NCBI GenBank assembly: GCA_900755065.1
Contig: CAAEFC010000022.1
Span: 28,808-92,807 of the forward strand
DNA: 64,000 nt
Source: Bacilli bacterium
GTDB lineage: Bacteria > Bacillota_I > Bacilli_A > RFN20 > CAG-449
Direction of reading: 5' to 3'
The number at the start of each line of letters is the position of its first letter. The stretch's first letter is position 1. Below, one piece after another: positions 16,017-26,026 of this stretch. The notes beneath the pieces are model-generated. The model saw nothing but the letters and a program-made list of their open reading frames with translations, ran no database searches and had not been told where the DNA came from. The position numbers were made by a program, and so were the translations under genes.

Positions 16017-17789
16017 ATGCTCTTCGGAAAACACGTCAACAAGTACTATCTGAAATATTTCTGGTATTTTTTCTTCGGAATTCTCGCCTTGATCGTCGTG
16101 GATTACGTTCAACTTCTCGTCCCGGAAGAAATCGGGAACATCGTCGACAACGTTCAGGACGGAGCGATCACTTCCGTTTTCGACTGGAAACTGATGAAGT
16201 CGATCCTCACGATCTTTCTCGTCGCCGTCTGCATGTTTGTCGGCCGTTTCGTCTGGCGGAGATGCATTCTTTCCGAAGCGGTCAAGATTCAGGCCGATAT
16301 TCGTCAGGAAATGTTCCTGAAAACCGAAATCCTGTCGCAAAGATACTACAAACAGAACAAAACCGGCGCGATTCTGGCTTATTTCAGCAATGATTTGGAG
16401 ACGGTCGAAGAAGCGTTCGGGTTCGGCATCGTTCAACTGATCGACGGCTTGTTTTTAGGCGTGATGTCGATCGTCAAAATGTTCAGAATCAACCTCTACC
16501 TGACGCTGATTGCCTTAATTCCGATGGTGATTCTCTGCGTATGCGCCGTCGTGATCGACAAATATATGGAAATGAAATACGAGAAGCGGCAGAAAGCCTT
16601 TGAGGACATGTCTGACTTTTCTCAGGAGAATTTCACCGGAATCCGCGTCATCAAGGCATTCGTCAAGGAAACGAAGGAAATCCGGCAATTCGCGAAAGAA
16701 AACAAGAAGAACAAGGATGCCAATATCGCTTTCGTCCGTTTCGACGCGATTCTGAACGTGCTGATCGATCTGTTGATTTACAGCGTCATCATCATCATTT
16801 TCTGTCTGGGCGGCTACTTCATCTATCAGACGTCCATCGGAAACGAAACCGGATTCTCCTCCGGCGACATCATTCGCTTCGTCGGCTATTTCGACGCGAT
16901 CATCTGGCCGGTGTTCGCCATCGCCCAGATCATCAACCTGACGGCCCGAAGCCGCACATCTTTGAGAAGAATTTCCTCTCTTCTGGACGAAAAGGTGGAA
17001 ATCACCGACGACGGTCAGGTCGTGATCCCCGAAGAAATCAAAGGCTCCGTCACGTTCAAAAACTTTTCGTTCGCCTATCCCGACGATCCCGACGTCAAGG
17101 TTCTCGACGGCATCGATTTCACGATTCAGGCCGGCGAGACGGTCGGCATCATCGGAAAGATCGGATGCGGCAAATCGACGCTGGTCAATATGCTTTTCCG
17201 CCTGTACAACGTCGAGGAAAACACCTTGTTCATCGATTCCTACGACATCATGAAACTCCCCGTCAAAGTCGTCAGAGACTGCATCGGATACGCGCCGCAG
17301 GACAATTTCCTCTTTTCGGATACGATCAAAAAGAACATCACGTTCGCCGACGAAACGCTTCCCGACAGCGCGATCGCCGAAGCCGCAGAATTTTCCGATG
17401 TACGAAACAACATCGAGAATTTCAGCGAAGGCTACGAAACGATGATCGGCGAACGGGGCGTCACCCTTTCCGGCGGGCAGAAACAACGGATTTCCATTTC
17501 CCGCGCGGTCATCAAGAATCCGAAGATCCTGGTACTCGACGATTCGGTCTCGGCCGTCGACATCAAAACCGAAGAAACCATTCTGAACAATATCCGGAAA
17601 CTCCGAAAAGGCAAGACGACGATTCTGATCGCTTCCCGGGTTTCCACGGTGGAAAAACTCGATAAAGTGCTGGTTCTGAAAGAAGGAAGAGTCGAATATT
17701 TCGGCACCAACGACGAATGTCTGATCCATTCCCCGACCTATCGGAAAATGGTCGAATTGCAGACGCTCGAAAAGGAATTGGAGGGATAA
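16017..17789 (+). CDS. Heterodimeric ABC exporter, subunit with degenerate catalytic site
   Basis: The 590-residue half-transporter has six transmembrane helices (about 1-300) followed by an ATPase domain. Walker A is GKIGCGKS near 379, the signature LSGGQKQ near 483, and Walker B ends in LDDSVSAVD near 507. The residue that should be the catalytic Glu is Asp, as in the BmrC/YheI partner of heterodimeric type IV exporters. Such pumps export drugs, peptides or lipids. The partner gene starts 2 bases after the stop. Substrate unknown. Confidence 0.93.
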   Translation: MLFGKHVNKYYLKYFWYFFFGILALIVVDYVQLLVPEEIGNIVDNVQDGAITSVFDWKLMKSILTIFLVAVCMFVGRFVWRRCILSEAVKIQADIRQEMFLKTEILSQRYYKQNKTGAILAYFSNDLETVEEAFGFGIVQLIDGLFLGVMSIVKMFRINLYLTLIALIPMVILCVCAVVIDKYMEMKYEKRQKAFEDMSDFSQENFTGIRVIKAFVKETKEIRQFAKENKKNKDANIAFVRFDAILNVLIDLLIYSVIIIIFCLGGYFIYQTSIGNETGFSSGDIIRFVGYFDAIIWPVFAIAQIINLTARSRTSLRRISSLLDEKVEITDDGQVVIPEEIKGSVTFKNFSFAYPDDPDVKVLDGIDFTIQAGETVGIIGKIGCGKSTLVNMLFRLYNVEENTLFIDSYDIMKLPVKVVRDCIGYAPQDNFLFSDTIKKNITFADETLPDSAIAEAAEFSDVRNNIENFSEGYETMIGERGVTLSGGQKQRISISRAVIKNPKILVLDDSVSAVDIKTEETILNNIRKLRKGKTTILIASRVSTVEKLDKVLVLKEGRVEYFGTNDECLIHSPTYRKMVELQTLEKELEG

Positions 17790-17791
17790 AC

Positions 17792-19630
17792 GTGGAAGAA
17801 AATCTCTATGAAAATTCCGATCGGAAAATGTCCGACCGCGAATTGATCCGAAAAACCTGGAAATATATTCGTCCCTACCGCAGTCGGTTGCTGGTGGCGA
17901 TGGTTTTCATGCTCCTTCTGGTCGTTTTCGATCTGATCACGCCGATCATCACTTCGGACATTCTCAAAGAACTGACGATTCAGTACGACGAATTCGAGCA
18001 GATGATTCCGATCGATATCGTGAAAGTTTTCGTCCTTTCCGGCGTTTACTTCGTCACGATCGTCAGCAACAGCATCTGCATCTACATCAACACGATGCTC
18101 TTGCAAAAAGTCGGTCAAAGCGTGATTTACGACCTGAGAATGGTCGTCTTCGAACACATCGATAGCCTGTCTCTGAGCCAGTTGAACGAAATTCCGGTCG
18201 GAAGTCTGGTGACGAGACTGACCAGCGACACCAACGCGATGTGCGATCTGTTCACCAACACGATCGTCAACCTCTTAAAAAACTTTCTTTTCCTGTTCGG
18301 CGTTGTGATCGCGATGTTTTGCATCGACTACCGATTGGCTCTTGTCATCAGCATCTACATTCCGATCATCTTCACCGCGACCTTCGTTTTCCGGAAATAC
18401 ACGCGGAAGAATTACCGGCGAGTGCGGAAAAGTTTCTCGATCATGAATGCCTTTCTCAACGAAAACATTTCGGGCATGAAGATTACGCAGATTTTCAATC
18501 AGGAAGAACGGAAATCGAAGGAATTCGATCATCTGAATCAGAACATCATTCAGTCGAGAGTCAAAGACATCCGGATCTTTTCGATCTACCGTCCTCTGAT
18601 CTCCTTTCTCTATTTTTCCGCGATCGGCGTCACGTTTCTCTTCGGCACGCATCTGGTCCTTTCCGGTGCGATTCTGATCAACGAAGTCTACGCATTCTAC
18701 CTTTACGTTTCCAAACTCTTCAATCCGGTTCAGCAGATCGCCGATCAGTTCAACGCTTTGCAAAGAGCCTTCACTTCCAGCGAAAGGCTGTACAACCTGC
18801 TGGAAACCGAGCCGGACGTGCTGGATCGGCCGGACGCGAAAGAAATCACCCATTTTGAGGGAAAAATCGAATTCAGAAACGTCTGGTTTGCCTATAAGGA
18901 AAACGAATGGATTCTGAAAGACGTCTCGTTCGTGATCGAACCGAAACAGGTCGTCGCGTTCGTCGGGGCAACCGGCGCGGGCAAGACGACGATTCTTCAA
19001 CTGATCGTACGGAACTACGAGGTGCAGAAAGGCGAAATCCTGATCGACGGAATCAACGTCAACGACATCAAAGTCACGTCTTTACGAAAAAACATCGGTC
19101 AGATGCTTCAAGACGTCTTCCTCTTTTCCGGAACGATCAAGAGCAATATCGCGCTGAGAGACGAAGACATTCCGACGGAAGATATCGTCGAAGCCTGCCG
19201 TTACGTCAACGCCGATCAATTCATCGATAAACTGGAAAAAGGGCTCGACGAACCGGTTCAGGAACGGGGAGAAAACTTTTCTTCCGGTCAGAGGCAGTTG
19301 CTTTCTTTCGCCAGAACTGTCGTTCACAAGCCGCAGATTCTGATTCTCGACGAAGCGACCGCGAACATCGACACCGAAACCGAACAGATCATCCAGAATT
19401 CGCTGTTGAAGATGATGAATATCGGCACGATGCTCATCGTCGCCCACCGACTTTCGACCATTCAGCATTCCGACAACATCATCTGTTTGCAGAACGGTCG
19501 GATCATCGAGCAGGGAAATCATCAGGAATTACTGAAAAAACACGGTTATTATTACAATCTCTACCGTCTTCAATTTGAAGATCAGGATGAAAACGCGCTT
19601 CCTCTGAAAGCCGAAAGCCAGGGGGCTTAA
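17792..19630 (+). CDS. Heterodimeric ABC exporter, subunit with canonical catalytic site
   Basis: I start it at the GTG at 17792, two bases after the previous stop and behind GGAGGG; an upstream in-frame ATG would overlap the first gene by 73 bases. The 612 residues comprise six transmembrane helices and an ATPase domain with GATGAGKT near 391, a signature changed to SSGQRQ near 495, and LDEATANID near 518 with the catalytic Glu. The BmrD/YheH type of subunit shows this arrangement. Together with the previous gene it forms one full pump in the membrane. Its end overlaps exoA by 4 bases, tail to tail. Confidence 0.93.
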   Translation: MEENLYENSDRKMSDRELIRKTWKYIRPYRSRLLVAMVFMLLLVVFDLITPIITSDILKELTIQYDEFEQMIPIDIVKVFVLSGVYFVTIVSNSICIYINTMLLQKVGQSVIYDLRMVVFEHIDSLSLSQLNEIPVGSLVTRLTSDTNAMCDLFTNTIVNLLKNFLFLFGVVIAMFCIDYRLALVISIYIPIIFTATFVFRKYTRKNYRRVRKSFSIMNAFLNENISGMKITQIFNQEERKSKEFDHLNQNIIQSRVKDIRIFSIYRPLISFLYFSAIGVTFLFGTHLVLSGAILINEVYAFYLYVSKLFNPVQQIADQFNALQRAFTSSERLYNLLETEPDVLDRPDAKEITHFEGKIEFRNVWFAYKENEWILKDVSFVIEPKQVVAFVGATGAGKTTILQLIVRNYEVQKGEILIDGINVNDIKVTSLRKNIGQMLQDVFLFSGTIKSNIALRDEDIPTEDIVEACRYVNADQFIDKLEKGLDEPVQERGENFSSGQRQLLSFARTVVHKPQILILDEATANIDTETEQIIQNSLLKMMNIGTMLIVAHRLSTIQHSDNIICLQNGRIIEQGNHQELLKKHGYYYNLYRLQFEDQDENALPLKAESQGA

Positions 19631-20397
19631 TCGAGATCGACGTTCAGTTCGACGGGGCAATGGTCGCTCCCGGCGATCTGATCGTGGATCAGGGATGAGA
19701 TCAGCCGGTCTTTCAGCGATTCACTGACGATAAAATAGTCGATCCGCCAACCGGCGTTGGTTTCCCTGGCGCGAAAGCGGTAACTCCACCACGAATACTG
19801 GACCTTATCCGGATGCAGAAAACGGAACGTATCGAGATATCCCTCCGACAGCAATGCCGTCATCGCGTTTCTCTCCTGAATCGTGAATCCGGCGTTATGG
19901 ACATTCGCTTTCGGGTTTTTTAAGTCGATTTCCCGATGCGCGACGTTGAGATCGCCGGCATAAATCACCGGCTTTACGGCGTTGAGACCGTTTAAATACG
20001 CGACGATGTCTTCTTCAAATTGCAGGCGGAAATTCAGTCGTTTCAGCCCTTCGCCCGAATTCGGAACGTAACAGGCCACGTAGTAAAAGCATTCGAATTC
20101 CAGCGTGATCACCCTTCCTTCGTCGTCATACTTTCCTTCCGAAAGGCCGTAATGAACCGACAAAGGCTCCTTTTTCGTAAAGACGGCGACGCCCGAATAA
20201 CCGTTTCTGACTTTGGAATTCGTCCAGAAAACGTGATATCCCTCCGGCAGGTAAGGGAAATATTCTTTAAATCCCTTTTCGTTGAGTTTGGTTTCGTTCA
20301 GCGAAAAGATGTCCGCGTCGAACTCGCGGAAAACCCGGTCGAAGTCCTTGTTCAGAATCGCTCGGAATCCGTTGACGTTATATGAAATGCATTTCAT
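19627..20397 (-). CDS. exoA: Exodeoxyribonuclease III (AP endonuclease)
   Basis: ExoA/XthA cuts DNA 5' to abasic sites and removes 3' blocks in base-excision repair. The 256 residues are typical. Motifs: YNVNGFRA at 6-13, NETKLNEKGF near 34 (metal Glu), YVPNSG near 110, GDLNVAHREIDL near 148 (Asp/Asn), and GSDHCPVELNV at the C-terminus with the catalytic His. It is the last gene of a leftward run beginning with an acetyltransferase and two ABC subunits, 30 bases after the second. Confidence 0.96.
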   Translation of the reverse strand: MKCISYNVNGFRAILNKDFDRVFREFDADIFSLNETKLNEKGFKEYFPYLPEGYHVFWTNSKVRNGYSGVAVFTKKEPLSVHYGLSEGKYDDEGRVITLEFECFYYVACYVPNSGEGLKRLNFRLQFEEDIVAYLNGLNAVKPVIYAGDLNVAHREIDLKNPKANVHNAGFTIQERNAMTALLSEGYLDTFRFLHPDKVQYSWWSYRFRARETNAGWRIDYFIVSESLKDRLISSLIHDQIAGSDHCPVELNVDLD

Positions 20398-20427
20398 CGA
20401 TATCCCTCTTTTCCAAATGGCGCGAAA

Positions 20428-22227
20428 TCAATCGAACTGTGCCTGATAAAGGCGGAAGTAAACGCCTCTCTTCTCCATCAGAGACCGATGATTTCCCTTT
20501 TCGACGATTTTTCCCCGATCCATGACCAGTATGGTATCCGCATGGCGGATCGTCGACAGCCGATGCGCGATGATGAAGCAGGTCTTCCCTTTCATCAACG
20601 ACTTCATCGCTTCCTGAATGTAAATCTCCGTGCGCGTATCGACGTTGCTGGTCGCCTCATCGAGAATCAGCATCTTCGCGTCGGACAGCATCGCGCGGGC
20701 AATCGTCAGCAATTGCTTCTGCCCTTTGGAAATGTGGGTTCCTCCTTCGCTCAGCATGGTCTGATATCCGTCTTTTAACGAAAGGATAAAATCGTGAATG
20801 TGGCTGGCCTTGCAGGCCTCGACCACTTCTTCAAAGGTTTTGCCTTCGTTTCCGTAAATCAGATTCTCGTACACGCTGGCTTCAAACAGCCAGGTATCCT
20901 GCAAGACCATCGCGAACGCTTTTCTCAGTTGTCTCCGCTCGATTTCGGAAATGTCGTTCCCGTCGATATAAATCGCGCCGTCCGATACCGGATAAAAGCG
21001 CATCAGCAACTGGACGATCGTAGTTTTCCCTGCGCCGGTCTTCCCGACGAGAGCGACCTGTTCGCCTGCGGATACTTTCAGATTCAGGTCGTCGATGACC
21101 TTGATTCCCTCCGAATAGCCGAAAGAGACGTGATCGAATTTCACTTCTCCATTTCCTTCTTCCAACGGCAGAGAACCGCTTTCGTCTTCTTCGGGGCAAT
21201 CGATCAGGGCGAACACTCTTTCCGCCGCGGACAGAGCCGATTGCAGATCGGTGAAGATATTCGCCGTTTCGTTGATCGGTCCGGAAAACTTTCGCGAATA
21301 CTGCACGAATTTGGCGATCGACCCGTAACTGAATCCGCGGTAAACGTTGAGCAAAGCGCCGGCGATGCAGACGAGCGAAAGCGAAAGATTGTTGAAGAAG
21401 TTGACTCCCGGACCCATGTAACAACCGTAATACTCGGCCTGATAATAGGCTTCCGTCGCCTCCGAGTTCATCGCTCTGTACCGCTCTGAGACCGTCTTTT
21501 CTCCGGAATACAGCCTGATCGTCTTGATACCGCTGATCATCTCTTCGCCGAACCCGTTGAGTTCGCCCATTTTCTTGCTTCTCTTGGAGTACAGCGCGCG
21601 CGTTTTTCGGATCAGTTTCTTCGTCATGAGGAACGAAAGAGGAATCGTAACGACGAAAATCAGAACCAGAATCGGCTGAATAATCAGCATCATGACAAGC
21701 GAGAACACGATCGTGAAGAAACTGGAAAGAATGTTGATGATGTCGCTGGTCAAAGAAGTGTTCACCGTGTCGATATCGTAGGAAATTACCGACAGGATAT
21801 CTCCGGTAGACCGATCGTCAAAATAGGAAACCCGCGCCCTGATCAGGCTTTGAAAAGCGTCTTCCCGCATCCGGCAGACGATTTTCTTCGATATTTTCAG
21901 CATCATCCACGCCGAAAGGTACTGTAAAAACGAACTGACGACGAAAATCAGAATCATCAGCGCGGCGATGCGGGCGATCGAAGCGACGTCGACGGAAGTC
22001 ATGTGCAGTTCACTGTCGGCGATGATGTCGATCGCTTCGCCCGAAAGGTAAGGTCCGAGCAACTCCAACCCGCTGGTCAGAACGACCAGAAAAATCGTCA
22101 ACGCAATCTGTCCGCGATAGGGTTTCAGATAACGAAGCAATCTCCGCAGGGTCTTTTTCCGGTTTTTCGCCCGGGCTATTCCGTGCGCGTTGTACCGATT
22201 GACGCCTCCTCCGAACGGATTATTCAT
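20428..22227 (-). CDS. Second ABC exporter pair, canonical subunit
   Basis: I prefer the ATG at 22227 because GGAGG is correctly spaced from it; the ATG two codons earlier is too close. The 599 residues start with a Gly/Asn-rich cytoplasmic tail (NPFGGGVN), then six transmembrane helices and an ATPase domain with GKTGAGKTT near 391, signature SKGQKQ near 500 and LDEATSNVD near 517. The catalytic Glu is present. It overlaps the end of the partner gene by 8 bases. This is the YfiC/YfiB-like arrangement of multidrug-type exporters; substrate unknown. Confidence 0.93.
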   Translation of the reverse strand: MNNPFGGGVNRYNAHGIARAKNRKKTLRRLLRYLKPYRGQIALTIFLVVLTSGLELLGPYLSGEAIDIIADSELHMTSVDVASIARIAALMILIFVVSSFLQYLSAWMMLKISKKIVCRMREDAFQSLIRARVSYFDDRSTGDILSVISYDIDTVNTSLTSDIINILSSFFTIVFSLVMMLIIQPILVLIFVVTIPLSFLMTKKLIRKTRALYSKRSKKMGELNGFGEEMISGIKTIRLYSGEKTVSERYRAMNSEATEAYYQAEYYGCYMGPGVNFFNNLSLSLVCIAGALLNVYRGFSYGSIAKFVQYSRKFSGPINETANIFTDLQSALSAAERVFALIDCPEEDESGSLPLEEGNGEVKFDHVSFGYSEGIKVIDDLNLKVSAGEQVALVGKTGAGKTTIVQLLMRFYPVSDGAIYIDGNDISEIERRQLRKAFAMVLQDTWLFEASVYENLIYGNEGKTFEEVVEACKASHIHDFILSLKDGYQTMLSEGGTHISKGQKQLLTIARAMLSDAKMLILDEATSNVDTRTEIYIQEAMKSLMKGKTCFIIAHRLSTIRHADTILVMDRGKIVEKGNHRSLMEKRGVYFRLYQAQFD

Positions 22228-23941
22228 CGGCATCGCCTCCCATCTGCGAGGAATAGATTTCCCTGTACAGCGGCGACGTCTCCATCAGGTCTTCGTTACT
22301 TCCCTGCGCGACGATCTTTCCGCGATCGACGATCAGGACCGAATCGCACCCGGCGAGCGAACTGATCCGCTGACTGACGATGATCTGAGTCGAATCCGCG
22401 TAGTTTTCCCTCAGCACCTTTCTCAGTTTCGCATCGGTTTTATAGTCGAGCGCGCTGGTAGCGTCGTCGAGAACGATCAACGGCGGATGCCCGATCAGGG
22501 CGCGGGCGATCAGAATCCGTTGCTTCTGACCGCCGGAGAGATTGTTCCCCTTCGCGTCCAGAACCGTATCGATTCCTTCGGGAAGGTCGAAAACGAAATC
22601 CGCCTGCGCGTCGTAAAGCGCCTGTATAACCTCTTTTTCGCCGAAATCGCGATAAAAGAGAATGTTTTCGCGGACGGACATGTTGAACAGAAGGTCGTTT
22701 TGAAAAACCGCGCCGGTCATCTTTGAAATCGCTTCTTGTTCATAAGCGCCCACCTCGCGGTAATTCAGAAAAATTTTTCCCCGATCCGGCGAATAAAAGC
22801 GGAAGAGCAGATTCAGAATCGTGGTTTTGCCGCTTCCGGTAGAACCGAGAATTCCCATCGTTTCTCCTTTTTCCAACGTAAAGTCGATCGCCGACAGATT
22901 CCTTTCCTTTTTATTATACGAAAAATCGACCGAATCGAATTCGATGAAATGCACCGACACCTCCCGGCTCGACTCGTCTTTCCGTTCCGGAAGAAAGAAA
23001 ACCGCCCGGATTCTTTCGCCGCTGGCTTTGGCTCTGGAATACGTCAAAAAGATTCTGACCAGAGAAAGCATCGAATTCAAAATGATCGTAAAATACGAAA
23101 TGAAGGCGATGATTTCTCCGGACGAAGCGTAATCGGCATTGAGGTTATACAGCCAGGCTCCGCACAGAATGATCAGGGTGAGACAGGCGTTCATGATCAG
23201 ATTGACGGACGGATTCATGATGTTCATCACTTTTCCGGACTTCATTTCCAATGCGACGACCTGCCGGTTGATCTGATCGAACCGTTTCTGTTCGTCCGCT
23301 TCTTTGGAAAGCGATTTGATGACCTTGATTCCCGAGATGTCTTCCCGAATGACCCGAACCAGATCGTCCAGCGTCCGCTGAACCTGAGAAAACAAAGGAA
23401 TTCCGAACTTGCCGATCAGACCGATCAAAACCACGATAAAGGGAATCGCGGCCAAAAGGATCAAGGTCAGACGAACGTTGAGAATCAGGCTGGCGACGAT
23501 GCCGCCGATAAAGAGAACCGGCGCGCGGAGTCCGAGACGAAGCATGATGACGTAAAACTGATTTTCGTTGTAGGTATCCGTAGAAATTCTGGAAATCAGC
23601 GAAGGCATTCCGATATCGTCGATCTGTTTCAGAGAAAGTTTTTCCGCCTTTTCAAAGAGGTCGTTCCGAAGCCGTTCGGCGGCGTGGCAGCCGATGTCGG
23701 AAGCGATCTGATTGGCCTTAAAAGAAAGGACGAAAGCCAGACCGCTGCAAACGATCATCAGAAGGCCGTAGACGAAAATCCGTCCCAGATTTCCCCGATC
23801 GATGCCGGGAAGCACGTCGTCCAGAATAAACGAGAGCAGAAACGGAATGATTAAGTCCATCACGGTGCCGATGACTTTCACGACGATCACCAGAACCAGT
23901 TTCGCCTTGTAGAACCGATAATACTTTAAAATCCCTTTCAT
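22220..23941 (-). CDS. Second ABC exporter pair, degenerate subunit
   Basis: The 573-residue half-transporter has six transmembrane helices and an ATPase domain: GSTGSGKTT near 363, LSGGQKQ near 465, and LDDATSALD near 487, where Asp replaces the catalytic Glu. It therefore pairs with the downstream subunit, which supplies the one complete ATP site. It follows an acetyltransferase gene by 20 bases. The two exporter pairs in this window are arranged around exoA and may come from an old duplication, though their membrane parts differ clearly. Confidence 0.93.
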   Translation of the reverse strand: MKGILKYYRFYKAKLVLVIVVKVIGTVMDLIIPFLLSFILDDVLPGIDRGNLGRIFVYGLLMIVCSGLAFVLSFKANQIASDIGCHAAERLRNDLFEKAEKLSLKQIDDIGMPSLISRISTDTYNENQFYVIMLRLGLRAPVLFIGGIVASLILNVRLTLILLAAIPFIVVLIGLIGKFGIPLFSQVQRTLDDLVRVIREDISGIKVIKSLSKEADEQKRFDQINRQVVALEMKSGKVMNIMNPSVNLIMNACLTLIILCGAWLYNLNADYASSGEIIAFISYFTIILNSMLSLVRIFLTYSRAKASGERIRAVFFLPERKDESSREVSVHFIEFDSVDFSYNKKERNLSAIDFTLEKGETMGILGSTGSGKTTILNLLFRFYSPDRGKIFLNYREVGAYEQEAISKMTGAVFQNDLLFNMSVRENILFYRDFGEKEVIQALYDAQADFVFDLPEGIDTVLDAKGNNLSGGQKQRILIARALIGHPPLIVLDDATSALDYKTDAKLRKVLRENYADSTQIIVSQRISSLAGCDSVLIVDRGKIVAQGSNEDLMETSPLYREIYSSQMGGDADE

Positions 23942-23961
23942 CCGTCTCCTCTTTTACGTTC

Positions 23962-24420
23962 CTATCCGATTTTTACGACCGCGGCCCGTTGAAATTCCGT
24001 TTCGTTCAGCGCGTCGTAAAACGACTTTGCCTCTTCGTTTTCCGCGGTCAAGGCGATCAAGCGGCCGACGTTTCGGCGTTTTAGTTCCGCTTTCAGCGCT
24101 TCGATCAGTTTTTGTCCCACGCCGCGGTGCCGCTCGTTCTTCAAAACAGAGATCCAGTCCAGATACGCGTCGTTCACGCTTCCGTCGAATCGGCTGTAAA
24201 TCAAAGAAGCGTCGATTCTTCCGATAACCTTTTCCCCTTCATATGCCAGAAAAGAAACCGAAGATTTTTCAAAAGAAACGTCGTCGAAACTCTTTTTCAT
24301 GTTCCCGGCATACGCGTCGTCGATCGGCCAGAAATACGTGTCCGGTTCCTGTCTTCTCAATTCGTTTTCAAAAGCAATCACTTCGTCGAGTTGATCTGCC
24401 GTAAACGGAATAATTTTCAT
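23962..24420 (-). CDS. GNAT-family N-acetyltransferase
   Basis: Starting at the ATG at 24420 (AGAGGG upstream), the protein has 152 residues and begins with MKIIPFTADQLDEV. The acetyl-CoA motif A is H-R-G-V-G-Q-K-L near 98-105, preceded by LDWISVLKNE, and motif B contains SFYDALNE. It acetylates a small molecule or protein amine; the substrate is not evident. It is the first gene of the run with two ABC subunits and exoA, so a resistance role is imaginable but unproven. Confidence 0.85.
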   Translation of the reverse strand: MKIIPFTADQLDEVIAFENELRRQEPDTYFWPIDDAYAGNMKKSFDDVSFEKSSVSFLAYEGEKVIGRIDASLIYSRFDGSVNDAYLDWISVLKNERHRGVGQKLIEALKAELKRRNVGRLIALTAENEEAKSFYDALNETEFQRAAVVKIG

Positions 24421-24510
24421 TTTCTGCCCTCTTTCACCCAAAAATTTTTGTTTTCCCGGTTTCCTTTTCAAACGGAAAAGAAGTCGGGCGCTCTTCCCGG
24501 ATATAGGTTC

Positions 24511-25515
24511 TTATTGCCGGCGCAATTCTTCCTGATGAGCGATGACCTGAGCGTAGAGCCGGTCGTAGACTTCCGGATTTTCGTTTAAAAACTTCACCGT
24601 ATTGTCTTTCCCCTGCCCGACCTTTTCGCCGAGAACCTCAAACCACGATCCCGCTTTTCTGGCTAAACCGTATTCCAGCGCCAGATCGAGGATTTCCGCC
24701 GTTTTGGAAAATCCCTTTCCGTAGATCAGATCGACTTTGCAGTTTCTGAACGGAGGGGCGACCTTGTTCTTGACGATCTTGATGTTGACCTGATTTCCGA
24801 TGATCTTGTCGCCTTCCTTGATCGCTTCTCCTTTCCGGATGTCGATGCGGACGGAAGCATAGAATTTCAGCGCGCGACCGCCGGTCGTTACTTCCGGGTT
24901 GCCGTACATGACGCCGACTTTTTCTCTCAACTGATTGATGAAAATGACGGTGCAGTTCGATTTATTCAGCACGCCCGCCAGTTTACGCATCGCCTTGGAC
25001 ATCAGTCGCGCGTGCGCGCCGACGGAATTATCGCTCATTTCCCCTTCCAGTTCGGCCTGCGGCACCAGAGCCGCGACCGAGTCGACGACGATGATGTCGA
25101 TCGCCTCGCTTTTGGCCAGCAACTGAACGATTTCCAGCGCCTGTTCGCCGCTGTCGGGCTGAGAAAGAATCAACTCGTCGGTATCGACGCCGAGTTGCTG
25201 CGCATACGTCGGATCGATCGCGTGTTCCGCGTCGACGAACGCCGCGCGCCCTCCTGCTTTCTGACACTCGCTGACGGCGAGCAGAGCCAAAGTGGTCTTT
25301 CCGCTGGATTCCGGCCCGTAGATCTCGATGATCCGTCCTTTCGGATAACCCCCGATTCCTAACGCGTTGTCGACCAGCACAGACCCGGAATGGATCGTAT
25401 CGACGCTGAGCGCCGGCCGGTCGCCCAATTTCATCACCGAACCTTTTCCGAACAGTTTCTCGATGTCTTTCAGCGCCGCCTCCAATTTATCTTCTTTTGA
25501 TTTTTCACTGACCAT
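24511..25515 (-). CDS. recA: Recombinase RecA
   Basis: RecA forms ATP-dependent filaments on single-stranded DNA for recombination and the SOS response. The ATG at 25515 has AGGAGGA upstream; 334 residues. Walker A is GPESSGKTT near 65-73, Walker B IIVVDSVAAL near 139, loop 1 EMSDNSVGAHARLMS, and loop 2 NQLREKVGVMYGNPEVTTGG. The C-terminal tail is short and less acidic than in E. coli. I do not see a clear LexA-type box just upstream. It follows cinA by 19 bases, the usual neighbour in Bacilli. Confidence 0.98.
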   Translation of the reverse strand: MVSEKSKEDKLEAALKDIEKLFGKGSVMKLGDRPALSVDTIHSGSVLVDNALGIGGYPKGRIIEIYGPESSGKTTLALLAVSECQKAGGRAAFVDAEHAIDPTYAQQLGVDTDELILSQPDSGEQALEIVQLLAKSEAIDIIVVDSVAALVPQAELEGEMSDNSVGAHARLMSKAMRKLAGVLNKSNCTVIFINQLREKVGVMYGNPEVTTGGRALKFYASVRIDIRKGEAIKEGDKIIGNQVNIKIVKNKVAPPFRNCKVDLIYGKGFSKTAEILDLALEYGLARKAGSWFEVLGEKVGQGKDNTVKFLNENPEVYDRLYAQVIAHQEELRRQ

Positions 25516-25534
25516 AATTCCTCCTCCTATCCCT

Positions 25535-26026
25535 TCATTCGTCATTTCCGGACGCTTTTCCTAAAATTTCTTCGATGAAGAGCAAGCCCGCGTCCACGCA
25601 TTGCTCTCTGATCGCATTTCTCTCGCCTTCAAAGCAAAACTTTTTCGTTTCCGTCCGTCCTCGGAGACAGATTCCGATGTAGACCAAACCCACCGGTTTC
25701 CCTTCCATCGCCGCCGGTCCCGCGTTTCCGGTAAACGAAACGCACAGATCCGCGTCCAGAAGTTCTGCGCCCCGACGAGCCATTTCTTCGGCGACTTCTT
25801 CCGACACGACACCGTAACGGCTGATCGTTTCAGGCGAAATCTTCAAGAGATTCTCTTTCACCGAAGTGGCGTACGAGCAGATCGCTCCCTTGAAGCAGGC
25901 GGACACGCCCGGACAGGACGCGACCGTCGAAGCGAACAGGCCTCCGGTCAGCGATTCGCACGAAGCCAGCGTGATCCCGCGCGCTTTCAGATCCCCGACG
26001 ATCTCATTCAGCCTTCTCCGATTCAT
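25535..26026 (-). CDS. cinA: CinA C-terminal domain protein (NMN deamidase type)
   Basis: The 163 residues correspond to the stand-alone CinA C-terminal domain (PncC), which deamidates nicotinamide mononucleotide to recycle NAD. Characteristic parts are LASCESLTGGLFAS near 20-33, the YATSVKENLL segment, and VSFTGNAGPAAMEGKPVGLVYI near 105-126. The N-terminal COG1058 domain of full CinA is absent. The start overlaps the end of pgsA by 23 bases, and recA follows, matching the pgsA-cinA-recA order of Bacillus. The start is supported by AAGG only weakly. Confidence 0.9.
   Translation of the reverse strand: MNRRRLNEIVGDLKARGITLASCESLTGGLFASTVASCPGVSACFKGAICSYATSVKENLLKISPETISRYGVVSEEVAEEMARRGAELLDADLCVSFTGNAGPAAMEGKPVGLVYIGICLRGRTETKKFCFEGERNAIREQCVDAGLLFIEEILGKASGNDE

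Noticed and set aside
17717..17791. Upstream ATG start for the second subunit of the first ABC pair
   Set aside because: It would overlap the first subunit by 73 bases; the GTG at 17792 has a ribosome site and normal N-terminal length.
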